A DNA stretch of 64,000 nucleotides from Terebella lapidaria (GCA_949152475.1 OX424561.1:18160481-18224480); one strand, 5' to 3'. Shown: positions 33,690-47,705, counted from the stretch's first letter. Made by a program: numbers and translations. The notes: generated by a model not told the origin, from the letters alone.

Positions 33690-35200
33690 TTTCAGTCTGC
33701 CAAACAGGTACCATATAGGACTCTCTATATACATGTACGTGCGCTTGTGAAAACAAACTTGGCCAGGGCCAGGGCCCAAGATACGGCTTCCAACTCCAGA
33801 GCATTGATGTGCCAAGACAAATAGCGGCCGCTCCATAGGCCCAAAATCTCTTGGAACTCCAAGTGGGCTTGGATGGCAATGGCAGGCGGAAAGGAGAAAC
33901 TTGTGTCAGATTCCGATATGGATCCACCATTGAACGCACTCGCGAGCCGCTGGAGACAACATTACCAGAGCAGAGTCAGGCAATGCTGGATCTCGCATAT
34001 GAAGGCGGCCGAGAGGCACCACCTTCTCCGTCGCCGCCAACAGACGCAGCAGAGACTGCCAAGAGGCTGCCGACTGACGCCAGAAAGGAGGCTAGGGGAG
34101 GACGCAACTTGACTCGCTCCTGGGGCGGGAAAACCATGCCTGACGTAGTAAGGAACCGGTAGCTCAGAAACACAAAATCGCGAATCGGATTGAGTTCTGA
34201 TTTCTCGAAATTGATAACAAGGCCCATGGTCTGACACATACTGATCAACCAATCGAGGTGTTCCAACGAAGTGTCCTGAGACTGACTGCGAAGGTACTGA
34301 TGCAGGAAGAACCCCGCGTTGGTGAGCCAGGCTTTGGCTTTGGACCGCCCATGCGTTCACCGGGAGTGCTAGCTGAATTGATTCGGGCGTCTCCATGGCG
34401 AATTTGGAAGAACGTTCGGGTTCAGCGGTGACAGGTCAAGACTGGACGCCAACCGCCTGAACTCCTTGGAATCACAAACACGATACTGTATAACCCGAGA
34501 GTCCTGGGATCCGCGGTTCTACGGCCCCTTTGGAGATCAGTTTCTGGATCTCGGCATCCAAGGCTGCCCGCTTCTCTGATGCTGACGGCAGAGTGAATGG
34601 CTTGGGAACGGGGGACAGAACATGTGTAGTTATGAACTGAATCTGAAATCCCTTCTGTGGGACCGAATGTTGAGGGATCAATCAGGGAGCCGAGCGCCAT
34701 CGCGTGGATGTGCATAAGATAGGCACAGGAGTTGAATCCGCCTTCCTATCGGAGCCCGGGACGCGATCGGATCCCGAGAGCCGAGCGACCTTGTGTGACA
34801 CATGATCATCACATGTAGACTCAGAAACACGATGCTCGGAGTGAACGTTGAAGAAAGATTGAGGCAGAATAGCTGGACAATCACTCAAACTATGAACACT
34901 CAACAACTGAGGGCGAAATGCCTAGATCAGCGAGCGGCCCACCACGTCTCCCACTACACCTATGTGACCATGAATCGCACGATCAGGTGGAGGGGAAGGT
35001 GGAACATAAACCGAAAGTTTATCAAAGTTATAAAAAAATTCCTGTGAGCCAAGAAGGGACAGGGTGTCTACACTCCCGGGGGATTTCAAAGTTAAATTCA
35101 GTCGAGCCGACTCCGAGTCGAAGCGGCGAATGGGCGAAGTGGGTGCTGCCCCTGGTGGCAGCATTGGAGGGATCATTTTCATCCTTCCCCCAAGGGGGGT
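33690..35200 (-). pseudogene. DIRS-like retrotransposon remnant (gag-like, RT, RNase H)
   Basis: Minus-strand pieces in several frames appear in the right order. 34922-35182 is a Pro-rich gag-like stretch (PTSPIRRFDSESARL). 34420-34715 holds LSPVPKPFTLPSASEKRAAL, LISKGAVEP and VFVIPRSSGGWRPVL, the DIRS/Ngaro-type reverse transcriptase start. 33976-34400 holds METPESIQLAL and HLDWLISMCQ with GLVINFEKSEL. 33780-33850 holds YLSWHINALELEAVSWALAL, an RNase H-like block. Frameshifts separate all of them, so it is dead. The tyrosine recombinase and terminal repeats are not seen. Confidence 0.7.
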
Positions 35201-35465
35201 TTCTCCATGGGGGAGCCTAATTCAAATAGGCTCTTTGGGGTTACCCGTGTAGTATTATGGAGGTACGTAATGTATATGACAATAATTCATTTGTATGTAA
35301 TTTCATTCGAAAGACAATAAGGTATTCTAAACCATTGCGGTAAGGTAAATGGTATGATATTCCATGTACATACTTACAAAAAGTTCTTCGAAATTACTAA
35401 ATCGGTTTTGAGAAAATTGGAAAATAACTATATAAGGAAGCCAACAAACAGGGTGTTCTAAAAAA
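35200..35465. other. Unassigned sequence
   Basis: Nothing recognised between the DIRS-like remnant and the next AGGTTACC copy. Confidence 0.4.
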
Positions 35466-36615
35466 TTAGCCCAAAGTCTAAGATAGGTTACCGGACAATT
35501 TTAGTTTAAACACGACAGGTGAGATATGACGTTCAGATTAACCAATCAAGGTCATCTTCGTGAACTTCAATGTCTTCATTAAATGAGCAGCATATAACCT
35601 TGTATTCATGTATGTTCAAAATACAAATACAAGGTCTATCTTAAAGTCTTTTGTCTATAGACGAAATTTATACATTTCTTGTTGGACGTGACATTGAGAT
35701 AAAGCACTCAATGTCATCTGATGTCAAGTTCAAGGTCACCAAAAGAAGTGGCATGTATGACATCCAATTCCAGCTATACCCACAAACATTTTTTGGCTGT
35801 AGAGGCCAATTTACACATTCAAGGGGCCTTTTAACCAATTCAAAGCACTCCATCTTTATACACAATGTCAAAAACCCCAATTACTATGTTTTGAAAATAA
35901 AAATCTCAAAAGTGATCAGACAGCTTTCGATTAAAGACAGACAAGGTGCAAATTTGGGCATTTTTCGACCCAAAAATGGCTGTTTTGACCTTTCAAGGTC
36001 ATCAAAGGTCAAATTCAAGGTCACCACACAATTCGCCATATATGACTTCACATTTGAAAGTGCCAATTTCTAAGCTCTATCTTCAAGCGTTCTAGGAGTA
36101 CTGTTCTGGCAGCTCCCATTATGAAGGAAAGAAGTGCCGAAAAAAGTCAAAAAAAAATTTTCAAAGGGTGAAATTTTTTTTTTGCCTAGAAATAACCCAA
36201 AATGGATAGTAATGCGATTTGGGGCGAAAATATATTTTTTTTCGTCGACCTGTCAAAAATTCAAAATGGCCGCCACGCGGAGACCTGCGATTCAAGGGCA
36301 ACAAAACTTATGCACATCATAGAGGTAAATAAGGGGAATCTTTTAAAACAAAAATCTCAAAACTGATCAGACAGCTTTTGAGAAAATGGCCGCCAAAGTC
36401 CAAAATTGGCCATTTTTCGTTAAATATGGCCGTCACTTTGTGAAAAAAACGAAAATGAAAAACTAAAAAAAAAAAACCCTCTTGAAGTATTCTTAGGCAT
36501 TTTTGTGCAAAATTTCAGAGAAATCCGCCTGTAAACTTTAAAGATACAGATGTGGACGGACGACGGACGCTGGACGCAACGGCAATAGGTTATCGGACCA
36601 TAGGTCCGGAAACCT
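35466..36615 (-). mobile_element. AGGTTACC-family element, inverted copy with little array
   Basis: The right terminus inverted (TTAGCCCAAAGTCTAAGATA, GGTTACCGGACAAT) is at 35466. The left terminus inverted (AGGTTATCGGACCATAGGTC, GGAAACCT) ends at 36615. The inside carries diverged AAGGTCATCAAAGGTCAAAT segments, the paired 'AAAATCTCAAAA..TGATCAGACAGCTTT' motif twice (35899 and 36350), and no clear 134-bp array. Confidence 0.75.
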
Positions 36616-39600
36616 AAAAAGAGGACTCCAAAACTTTGACCGTGTAGGTGTACATTTTAATCATTGAAATTATTGAAAACAAGAAATAACTGTAGCGTTC
36701 CTGTGTTGGAATATCCTGAAATATTGATCCACACTCCCGTAAAATTTGTCTCATCGCCATGGTGAAAGACAACCCCAGATGTATAGAAAAATGCAAATCA
36801 TCTCACTGTCTGGAGTGTAGCCTAGATGGGAGGAAAAAATTTGGATTATTCCGGAATATTACTGGAAATCGATAAAATGTTGCACAGATCAGCTGTTTTG
36901 GTGAGGACACTGTTTGAAAAGAAATTTATCAAAAGAATGGCTTCCAGCATAAGTGTCAGTGGACATAAAATGAAGGGCACCATGAGGTTATCTGAACTAG
37001 AGAAAAATGAGCTGAACGATAAGAACCTGTTATTTTCATGTATGGTTTAAAGCTATATTGTTATCTAATTTCACACTTATATGATAAATGTTAACACATA
37101 ATTTCATATGTTTTTTGCAGTTTTCGTGCAAGATTAGTTTCGGGAACTTTATTCTGGAACACCCTGAATAGTGCCAGCCCTTTCCAACATAGAAATCAAG
37201 GGCCCAAGGGCCTACTGATTCCTACAACGTAGGGGTTCACTGTTGGGGCTAGTAACATGAACAACTTGAGCCGACTGGGGAACCTATGTTCATTTGTATT
37301 CATAACTGGAAGAATTGACCTATCGCCAAAACCCCAAAAAGTTGTTCGAGTTGCACAAATTACGTCAGCAAACTTCTCTTTGGCCAATAATAACGTTTTG
37401 CAGAATTCGTCGAGAATGACGTAAAAAGACTCCGACAAACTGGTTTGGCGATAGGTTAATTAACAGGGAAGGTTTTGTATGAATATTTATAGACAATGAC
37501 AATCATGGAATTTATATGATAGAAGGCAACATATAATGAATAATAATGAAAAAAAAACCCCACAAAATCATGAAGACATACATATGTAGGTCTATATCAA
37601 GAAATATACATCCATTGCAAACCTACAAATCATTTTCAGACTCTGAATGGTAATTGCACTTCACTTCAAAACCATGGAATGTTGATTCACAAATTGAGAT
37701 AAATTTTCCATATGCCGTACTAGTACTCCCATGAACAAATTGAGTCAACTGACCGGTCCTTATGGACAATTTGTCAATCATTACAGGGTCACGACTTGGG
37801 TTGAACAAGCATTGTGATGATCATAATCCTAAATTCTGAATCGGCTAGAGGAAAGTCATCGTAGTTTCCTGTTTCTTTCCAGACATCTCCTCGCACATTT
37901 TTGTGTTTTATTCCACTACCATTTCTAATGCGGATCTTTATGCATTGCACATTTACAAGGACCAAAATATCAATGTTCACCAATCCAATCATTTTCCAAA
38001 TACCAAAATGAAATGCACGATTAACTTTATTCGAGACAGTCAATGACAAATAAGTTTCATATAAGCGATAAATGAGCATAACATCATCCTAATCATAGTA
38101 TCGAAAAATGTAAGCGAAATGTTCACATCATGTAATGATGAAGGTTAGTGTGTAACCCAACTGTAGATGCATGTATATGTAGGTGACCCCATGTTGGACA
38201 AGGGACAACAACAGACCAATTCTGGGCTCCGGTACTTTACACCGATCCCCTTAATGCAATCTTACAATGGTAATGTTTGCAAATGTGGCAAGCTAAAATT
38301 TGTATGAATTTTCCCTTCTTCTGACTAGTCTCTTACTTATATAACTCACAATTACACAAAAATCACTCAAAATACATACATGTATGGACAGAATAATGAT
38401 TCTGCGAACACACTTAGATTACTAGACACCCGAGTCGCTGCTGACTGCAAGGGTGTATCCCCTAAAGTCCAATCATTCCTGTTTATATTATTCTATTATT
38501 TTTTTCAGATACCGGAATTCGCCATGTGTTCGAAAATGTATGAAATGGTTATTATCTTCCATTGCCATTTGCCAGTAATAAATGTTTGTATTGCATGCAG
38601 TGACAGACTTAAAACTCTAACTCTAAAGAACTGAAGCTTTCCCATTTTGAGCTGCATGAGAAATTGCTTTCACCTTAACTAATATAAGTATCGGCATTAA
38701 AAGACTCAACTCTCCAAGTATTAAACTTATTCAACAACCACTGTCATTCTTTTGTCAAATAGAATGAGATACGCAATACTCAGTACTGTACATGTATTTG
38801 TGTTTATACAAGTAATGAGCATTCATGTTTTTTCAGAGAACCGATTCCATCAAAAACGTTCTGCCAAAAAAATCTTTGGCGTCCATACCATATGTACGTC
38901 AGAATATCAGCAAAATTGATTGAGAATTGCAACCTGTGATTGTAGTGTCTATTGGTGTGGCACAGGCAGAGCATGACGTTCTCAAATCTTTAGTAGGCCT
39001 ATCCGACAAACCTTATTCATGGATACAACTAGCGTACAGCCCAGCCATACTGTATCAATGACAAACATGTGGCTGATGGTAAAACTGTTGGAAAATGTTG
39101 GAGATATCATCCAGCAGGAGGAATGGACATCAGGAGACACACAGTGCAGTCAAACACAAGACAACACAAGGTTTTTCTGCACATGTACATGTATAAAATG
39201 TCATGTCTGTTATACAAAAAGCGACATTGAAAGACTGACAAGGTATGAGGCAAATACATTTGTTACAAAGATACAGTCCCGATACAGTATATCATAATTC
39301 CATTATTGCGCATCATTGAAGCATAAACACTTGGGGACAGTTACATATAACACCTGGTCAGTATATGTCATAATTATCAAATGTTATCTTCATTTCAACA
39401 ACACATATATCATGAACAAAAACATCACAAGATTGGTAAAGTAATGTCACAAATTGACAAGTCTGCAACAACACGTTATTGATACATGTCAAAACTGTGG
39501 ACAAATGCAATGGAGCTTCGTAAGTATCTACTAAAGCTGAAGACACAAATTACTAATATCAGTAGAGCGATTAAATAATACATCCCTACATGTATAATAA

Positions 39601-39838
39601 CCACTCAAATGCAAACTGATGCAAGTACGACAGCAATCCTCAGTCACATAACATTGTTTCGATCCATATATTCCATTCAATATTCAAACAGCATTCACAA
39701 CAAAGATTAACAGTAATTGGAATATCACAATGAACAAAACATAACACACTTACGGTAACATTTCTAAAATAAATACAATTGAGGCAACCTCTGTACTGGA
39801 CGTTACGATGACAAGATTTTTGGTGACATGAGGACGTG
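36616..39838. other. Intergenic sequence downstream of ZFYVE19
   Basis: It presumably holds the ZFYVE19 3' UTR just below 39839, but I find no clear minus-strand AATAAA close by. Frames of 60-96 codons here show no family signature. No element termini are recognised. Confidence 0.5.
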
Positions 39839-42800
39839 TTACTGTTTGGTCGGGGGCTTGAATGGCTTGGTTTGGTGGTCGTTGTAGTCTTCCCGATCAT
39901 GACCTTCCCTGCACACAGGAAAATTGATAAATGTATGAAACAAATGAACGGTTGGTAAATGAGACGGAATGGTATAGTTTGATGGTATTGGCAAAGAGTG
40001 TAACATCAATAAGAGGCCCCATTCCCTATTAAGCCCTATGTAACAAGCACAAACAATATAAAATTCGCCGGTGGAGGAGTGGCAAACGATAGGAACTTCG
40101 CCAGTGAGGAAGCGGTCCCCTGGCACTGGAGTCACCCTGAGTTTCTTGACTTAGAATTGCTCAGTCACATATTTTTGTTGGAGTGGGGCCTCTTATTGGT
40201 GTTACACTCTTTGGTATTGGTAATAACCAGGTATGTTTACAATATTTCCTCTCATAAAATGCAGGGAAGTTGCCAGAGTGGGCGAGACATACTTGTAGCA
40301 CCGTTTACAATACAGGTCGCCATCACAGCCCAGGCAGCGGAGACTGGCGTTGTTGTTACAGATGCAGCACCAGGGCAGCTCATCAGGATCAGTATCCGCA
40401 GCTCTTGACTCAGTCGACCTCGCCTGCAGTAAACAACATGTACACACGTTAAGTCCTGAACTCAAGGCCAGAATGCAACAAGTATCACATGTGATTTCTC
40501 ACATAGATTGATATATATGCATGTATATAACTTGATACATGTAGGAATGTCGTCTTTGAATGTGAAACAATTTTTGGTCACATCATGATGGGAATCATTT
40601 AGCTTATGTAGGGATATCTATGGTGTGACTTGGAACACTGTATTATGATTCATGATCACGATACTGCAGTTTGTCTCACCATGTATGAGCCGAGTCAGTT
40701 CACTCACCTAACCACCATACTGTCTCATAACTCACCTCGCAGTATTATGACTCACTTGCTGTGTTATTACCTCGTGATGTGATGACTCAGCAGTGTCTCT
40801 GTGGACTGCCGGTGTGTGTCGAAGTCTGCCGTGGATCAGCTCCTCTTCCTCCAGAGCATCCTCCTTCCGACTTTCCTCCAGTAACTATGGCAACAAAGAA
40901 CAACACAGAGGTGAGTTCTCCATCATCCATACAGGCTGCATGGATTCATGCAAATATCACGTTATATATGAAAGTATAAACGATACCTGTTTGATGATGT
41001 TCTTGCAGGCCTCTTCCTCAGTCTCTTCCACGTCCTCATCACTTGTGGATTGTCTTGGAGTCTCTGATGTGTTCACTGGCTTCCTAGCCTCTAAAATTTG
41101 TTCATATGCAAAAGTATAACTAAAGTGTAACTTATTCAAGTGTAACTTACTGTATACATACTAGCTTTCTCAAATATACTGATGTACATGGATGAGTACA
41201 TGTAATGTACATTCATATTCATAAAGTTTTCTTATTATTCATATGCACATATTCATATAGTAATTATTATTGTTCATATTACAGGATACTAATGTCAGTT
41301 ATCATGGGCCTGCTGGTAGAAACAAGTAGAGGTAGAAGCTTATACATTGCAGAGCAATTTTCCAGACTAGAACTGAGTTTTACCTTCTTCTTGGACATTG
41401 TTCTTCTTCTTCTTTTTGAGTTTGTTGAGTCTTTCCCAGAGCTCGTTGTCTTTCTTGAGGCCGGCGATTGCCTTGTGTGCGTCCAGCTCGAGCTCCCCGG
41501 CCACTTGGTTGATGAGACGGTTCACGTCCGTCCAGCCCACATTCTCACCAGACGCAGACTCAAACTTCTTGTCCACTTGTGGTATGTTTTTGATGTAGGT
41601 GAACTGGTCCTTCGAGTTGGGCATGTTCAAGTTGTTCTCAACATCACCTGCACATGTATTATGAATACTGATATCAACATAATTCCTTAAGTTACATGTA
41701 CTAAAGTTTTTAACTTGTCACGTCATCACGAGCTATAGTCAGCTACAATGTACAATGTACATGTATATGTACTTGTATATTAATGGTATTCTAACCATGC
41801 TATGGTTATGGTCATTTCTTTAAGTATATATTTTGCAGAATGATATTTTGTCTCCTGCCGCTCGAACTAGTGTTGTGCATTCATGTGGTGCATCCTGTCG
41901 GAGAGGTGCCAACCGAATATGTACAAGCATTAACATCACCATCCCTCTGACCTGGTTTTTCCTTCTCACAGCTGCCCCTGAACTGGTCCAGTCTATTCTG
42001 TACATCAGCCACATAGTTCAAACCATGGGAGTCGATCTCGACCTCCTCACAGATCTCCTGGAGCAGGTCGTCCACCTGCTGTGTCTGACATCGCCGGTCT
42101 GCTGGGAATGTCTGTGAGCAAACAAACATCCAGCAAACAACTCACAACAAACTGTATTGCATAACTCAAACAACACATATGTCCTGTTACCTATTTCCAA
42201 CCTACCCCGAGCACCCCCCCCCCCCACCCCCATCTATTTCATTCATTCTCAGGTCTACATCAAAGCGTACATGCATCCTCTAACCAGTTAACATGGCAAG
42301 TTTCAGAGCTTCATTGTGAAATTACAAGACCTGATGTGCACTAGTTTCTGCAAACTAGTAGAAACTAGTTTACAAAAATAAAGTGATGCACTCAAAGTAC
42401 TTCAACAGGTTTTCCCTGTAACTAAAATGATATCGTCTCTGTGCAAAATCTCCTTGAATTGTTTTTTTTTCTCTCAAAATTGTTTTGTGAACATCACATG
42501 AAAAATGCATACTTAAAATACATTCCACAGCATTTCATAATGTGTAAATCAAGTGAATAACTGTTATGATGCAGATAATATTATTGAAAATCAGAATTTT
42601 TTTCAAATCTATTGGATTATCTCACACACATGGGGTTTGTTGACGTTGTTAGCTTCCTGTCCCTTTAGTTTTGCGAGTCTGGCGGCCATCTCTTCTTCAC
42701 TGGGTGGAGGGCCAGCATCAGAATCTATGGCAAATTCAACAGACGGGGACATGAGCCAAACAAAACGAGGTACAAGGCAAAGAATACTACAACAATATAC

Positions 42801-45235
42801 ATGTATCCTGTTACCCACACATGTATGCGTTCATTCCATTAAGAAAAACATGAACATTTTTTTTCACCAAGATTTAAATTGGCAGTTTCAGACCTCAGAC
42901 TGTTTTACCAGGATTAATATTTTGTGGTTTTGGGTTTTTGCCCCATATATACGATACATAGTACTTAATTTTACAAGGATTAAATCCACTGTGAGAAATA
43001 GTACGTTTACAATAGTTCTCGCATACCTTTTTTCAGATCCTTCAACCGTCCTTCCATTTCTTTTAGAGTAGGAACAGGTTTCTTGTCTGAAAAATATATC
43101 AACACGACAAACCATCATGTAAACAGCCTCATTGTGTCAGACGAAGTCAAATTCGTATTATGTATCTGCAATGATGATAGCCATCGAAACACGAGGGAAA
43201 TTGGTTTACTAACTATACATGTGCACACCTGGTTCTTCCTTCAGTTTTTGTAGGCGTTGTGCGATAGCTACATCTTCTCTGCTCATATTTTTGAAATGCT
43301 GTGGAACCTTAGAGTTTGATCCAGTGTTCTGTATCTTTTGTTCTTGTTGTGCTGAAGAGTTGTTTTCTAATTTGGCCATTCTTCTGCAAAAACAATCAGT
43401 AAGTCAACACACAACCTTCAATACTACGTTGGTTTTTCAGCAGAGTATTATAACGATTAAACGAACTCTGAAAGCTGAGTCACAAGCAACAGTTACCGGT
43501 ATATTTGCTTCAGTTCATCCTATTTATCGATAAATAAAAGTTTAAAAAGTATGTTGATCAATAATAATCATGAATAAGGATGAGCTGACTTGCTGAAAGG
43601 GGAAAATACCAAAAGAAGTGTGATATCTCAATTTCAGCAACTTACTTTTTATAAGCTTCTGGGGGAGAATATTGCTTCTCTTTTATGTTTGGCTGTATTT
43701 CTCTGCAAATACAAAGTTATACACATATATTACAACAGATTACTATCAAAGAATCACACAAATTCATCACAATAACCTACATGTATACTATTTGTGTCAA
43801 CATAAACATAACTTTGGCAAGCACAAAACGACCAGAAAAGTGAACTATACTCGATTATACGTTTTCTTTTTCCTAAAAATTTATTTAACAGGATGGTACA
43901 TGCCAATTTCTCGACACTAAGTACTATTATTATCCTCAAAGCTTCTCAGAGATATGACTTAATGTGTCAGCAGCCAAACTGTGTATTAACAACTGTAACC
44001 ACGAACATACTCAAAAAGACCTATTACACACACGACAATGAACTTACCCTGAAAGAATCTTGTAGCATTTCAAGCATACTTTGTGCTTTTCATTGTTCAG
44101 TTTTGGGATGGCAGCCTTTTTTGACAAACAGTCCTTACAAAATGAGTAACCACAATTCTTGCACCCTTGCTGGAAAAGATACATATCATATATGCATTCA
44201 CATATTCAGATGTTATGTTGGCATTCATTTAATATTCCAATTTATAATTCCATAATTTCTGAGCTAATTCCATGTCAGGACCCACTATACATGTACTAAC
44301 TGTTCAGAGTACCGGTAGTGCTCACTCAGGTTCACCAAGTTTGGAAGAAGCTTTTTTTTAACCGAAAATGTTGGCCAAATAGCTTGCACATGCACTGTCC
44401 AGTACAATGATTTATCAATGCAACACCAATTGTCTTACTTTAAAAGGAAAATTAATATATGATTAAGGATGAACTGCAGGTAAAATCGCGAATCTAGAAT
44501 GTGCCAGCTCTCCATTCAATTATGATGTAAATATATAGGAATTAATATATAATAAATATATAGGAATTTATTATGGCGATCTATAGCCATCAAGGATCAC
44601 CAATCGAGACTTCCTTTTCAACTGAATATGATTAAAAGTCTGCTAATTGTCATTTTCCAATGTCATTCGGTCACTTCTTTCTCAAGAAGAGAAGGTACAC
44701 TTAAAATTCAGAACATGCTCAGCGGCAGGATTGGAACACTGGGAACAACTATTAATGCTTGTAAAGCTCACTGGTGAGTTGCTCTCGGGTGCACCAAGGC
44801 ATTTGAGCAAATAAGTAAACCCTCTTATGGTATTCCTCTTGCAGAAAGTACAGTCCTTTATGCATCTATTATTATATAGTCACACAACACAAACATACCA
44901 GAAGCAGCTTGTTTGTCATGTTGAAGACATGTTTTGCTGTCGCGTGTAAAAGTGATATCTATGACCATCAATTTGTACAAATCCTGTAATACTATTTGTA
45001 GAACCATGTCTCGGTTCATCATCCATGGGTATATACATGTATATCTCTGTTAAGGAAGTTTCAAGAATAAGGGTTGCGTAGTCCTGCTGCTTTTGTTACC
45101 TTTATGTCTACATTATGAATGAATAGGAAAACGGCTCTCTACAGTGTTCGGTTTGTTATCACTTCAAAACAATGTTGCCAATGTTACCTCTTTCTTGAAC
45201 AGTCCGAACGTAGAGCCACAGCTGTAACATGACAT
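39839..45235 (-). CDS. ZFYVE19: Abscission/NoCut checkpoint regulator (ANCHR), 12 coding exons
   Basis: Exons in gene order: 45188-45235, 44048-44169, 43646-43702, 43229-43383, 43027-43086, 42626-42724, 41952-42101, 41384-41647, 40987-41090, 40771-40884, 40293-40423, 39839-39908. All have GT..AG introns and compatible phases, giving 457 aa (the human orthologue is about 470). Residues 1-60 form an atypical FYVE zinc finger starting [16 protein letters not shown], with Cys pairs at 3/6, 19/22, 27/30 and beyond. Three MIT-interacting-like helices follow, one ending exon 4 (QRLQKLKEE), one in exon 5 ([11 protein letters not shown]) and one in exon 6 ([12 protein letters not shown]). In the human protein such motifs bind VPS4. 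An acidic stretch lies in exon 9. The C terminus (from about residue 406) is the B-box-like zinc-binding [19 protein letters not shown]. The known role is delaying cytokinetic abscission with Aurora B, CHMP4C and VPS4 when chromatin bridges persist. Confidence 0.95.
42592..42730 (-). other. ZFYVE19 exon 6 with two possible donors
   Basis: The exon can end at 42626 (donor GTGAGA, consensus) or at 42630 (donor GTGTGT, weaker). The next exon can start at 42101 (after CCCAG) or 42111 (after TCACAG). Only the pairs 42626+42101 or 42630+42111 keep the frame. I used the first pair for the better donor. The second gives a protein two residues longer. Confidence 0.5.
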
Positions 45236-45241
45236 CGTGAT
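45236..45241 (-). other. 5' UTR splice acceptor just before the ZFYVE19 ATG
   Basis: On the minus strand TTTGTTTTTTGCAG is followed by ATCACG and the start ATG. The pyrimidine tract and AG make a good acceptor six bases before the start codon. The transcript therefore probably has an upstream non-coding exon, and the real promoter would lie beyond 45.3 kb, nearer to WDR43. Confidence 0.6.
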
Positions 45242-46290
45242 CTGCAAAAAACAAATATGTGTCTGTGAGTTCTCAGTATTGAACCTATATTATATTGTAA
45301 CTATCAAGACAGTATAGCACTGATGCCAACATTCCCTGCAAATGAAAGATATATTTCTTTATTCAAATGAGTACCCAAATTGGACAATGCATGGTTATAG
45401 ACAAGTCAAATGTATAGCCAAAACACTCCTACAAATCGATGGGATTGCCAGTAAAGCACTCAGCCTGTACGGCTATGGAACCGGATTACTCCTCACAGCT
45501 TTCAGAAACCACACAGGTGACCGCATGTATTATCAATTTTTCTTTCAAGTGGCGTTCGCGGCTGCGTTCGCTTATGAGCTGTCAGTCCTAACATGGCTGC
45601 ATCCCTAACTTGGCCATATTTAGTTACTTTTGTTGTAACATCTTCAGAGGTTTTGTTTCGTCTAATAAAGCATACCGGTACTGTTACTTAGTATAGATTT
45701 GTAACAGACCAATTTATTTATTTTCCGAAGATTATCTCACATTGAACGTTATTTATACGAATGAGATGTGGTTCACTCTTTTATGCCATTCATTACGCGC
45801 CAGGGGGAATGCTGTTATCATGGTTTCAAATACATGAAATAGATGGATGTACAGCCAAAGACATTTTTTTCCATCCCTCGCCATAATGACCTTCAATGGT
45901 GAAAACCTTAAAAATTTCTACGAGCATGTGATAAGAGTTCTGGATTGATACATAACATGCATAAAGTGGGTTGATTGGTTATCAAGATTTATTTCCATGT
46001 TCATGAGTTTAAAAAATGTTATCATGCAAATCTTTCATTAAATTTATTGTTCATATACTTAAATATGTATTTAAATGTTTACAATACCACACATTAATTG
46101 ATGCCAAGACGGTCAATTGGCTCCAGTATCCTTTCTATTCCTGAAATTGTGTTCATCCCAACCTACATATTTCTATCTGTCGAAATTTCTTTAGTAGGTG
46201 ACTGAAAGATGTGCAAATTCACAGAATATTAGTTTTCTCATTTGATGTAACATACAGCTAAATTATGGCTTCAACTGAACAAGAAAATAC
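45242..46290. other. Intergenic, no gene recognised
   Basis: A frame at 45342-45608 (88 codons) has no family signature. It could hold the ZFYVE19 5' non-coding exon. Confidence 0.4.
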
Positions 46291-46299
46291 ATGGCCAAA

Positions 46300-46485
46300 T
46301 TAGGGACTCTGTGCTCTACTGTCGGCCAATGTTTTAAGGGCCACAATGGAAATAAGCATTTTTGCTTTCTTGTGTTACCCTGTATATTTTTTAATATAAT
46401 ATTATGTGTCAAGTATTTTAAGTACATGTACATGTATTGCATTTTGATTATACAAATAAATTCAATCAATCAATCAATCAATCTA
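46300..46485 (+). mobile_element. LINE 3' tail ending in (TCAA)n
   Basis: A short coding-like piece (CFKGHNGNKHFCF) leads into GTATTGCATTTTGATTATAC, then AAATAAATTCAA and (TCAA)n at about 46461-46483. This is the usual 3' end of CR1-like LINEs in invertebrates. Heavily truncated. Confidence 0.55.
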
Positions 46486-46731
46486 CATCGAGATTAAGAC
46501 ATTCCTCTCAGAATCCTTAGGCAATGATTTAAAACACAGGCACATGGTGGAAAACATGCAGAAGGAACCTAATTTTGACAGGGAGAAGGGAGCCTTCTAA
46601 TTAAATATTCCAATAAACATGCGAATAAACTAAAACCCCAGACCCCCTATTTTCCTAAGCATCTGGATCCAGCTAAATGGAACCAATCTCTCAATGGGTA
46701 TGTCCCATTTGGGTATAGGAAGTATACCCAT

Positions 46732-46781
46732 TTGGTGGCATATATATATCCCATTCGGGCATAGTCTATATATGCCACCAA
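46732..46781. repeat. Inverted repeat TTGGTGGCATATATA
   Basis: A stem of about 15 bp, TTGGTGGCATATATA pairing with TATATATGCCACCAA, across about 18 bases. Beside it are repeated TCCCATTTGGGTATA and ATACCCATTTGG motifs. Probably the core of a small inverted-repeat element. Confidence 0.6.
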
Positions 46782-47695
46782 TTCAAATTGGGATTCTTCT
46801 CAAATGGTCAGCTAACTCAGCTTCAGTGAAGTGATACTGGGAATTTGGGATTTCAGCAAAAAAAGTCAACGTGGAAGTCACATGTTTACTAGCTGTTTAT
46901 GGCCGTTTCACATTATCACATTTGCCACTGTGTTGAACCCGTCACCTGAAATCAGGAACATAGACAACTGAAATTGTGTGAAAACAATGATTTTCTACTT
47001 TTTTTATTATCTGGAAAACGTTGCACCGGAATCACACAGAAGTTAATGCTGACATGGTGCTGAAAAATACTACTTTGCGACGTGGATAAGGAAATGCTAC
47101 GAACACATGCGAATATGATAATTAGGCCAGAAAGACATTGAACATGAAAACTGCGTAAATCAGGACTACAACCTATAAGATATATGTAATATTTGCTACA
47201 ACTCTGTGGCTACGGTCAGGAAATATTCATTTGAATATTGCACTCATCGATTTTGTATGAGAAATAGGGCCTATGCTATTATATTCCCATAGACATATTC
47301 GTACCATACACCTACCGTGTTGCAAACCGATTAAAACATTCGTCAGCAAAAACGTTGCTAGATCTATGTGGCTATATTACTTTTCTCACGTTAGGCCTTT
47401 AATAATGACATTCAAAAAGATTGTTTATGTTGGAGTCTATATGTTAATTGTATCTGTGATAGGTGTACGCTGTGAATGATTTGAGCATCCCGTTGTAGGA
47501 CCTACACTTGAAACGCAATGCTGAAATCTACATTTTACTATAAGTATTTACAGTATAGCTTTGGCCCAGTCCACATTGGAATTCTGGCCCGGTACCAAAA
47601 GACAATTGTTAGGTACGGGCACTGCCGTAACGATACTGCCGGTGCCAGAACAACTGCCACATATATGTATCAAAAGCATATATATAGTGGAAAGT
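46782..47695. other. Intergenic, no gene recognised
   Basis: A 68-codon plus-strand frame at 47273-47479 lacks any family signature. No element ends are seen. Confidence 0.4.
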
Positions 47696-47705
47696 GGTCG
47701 GAGCC

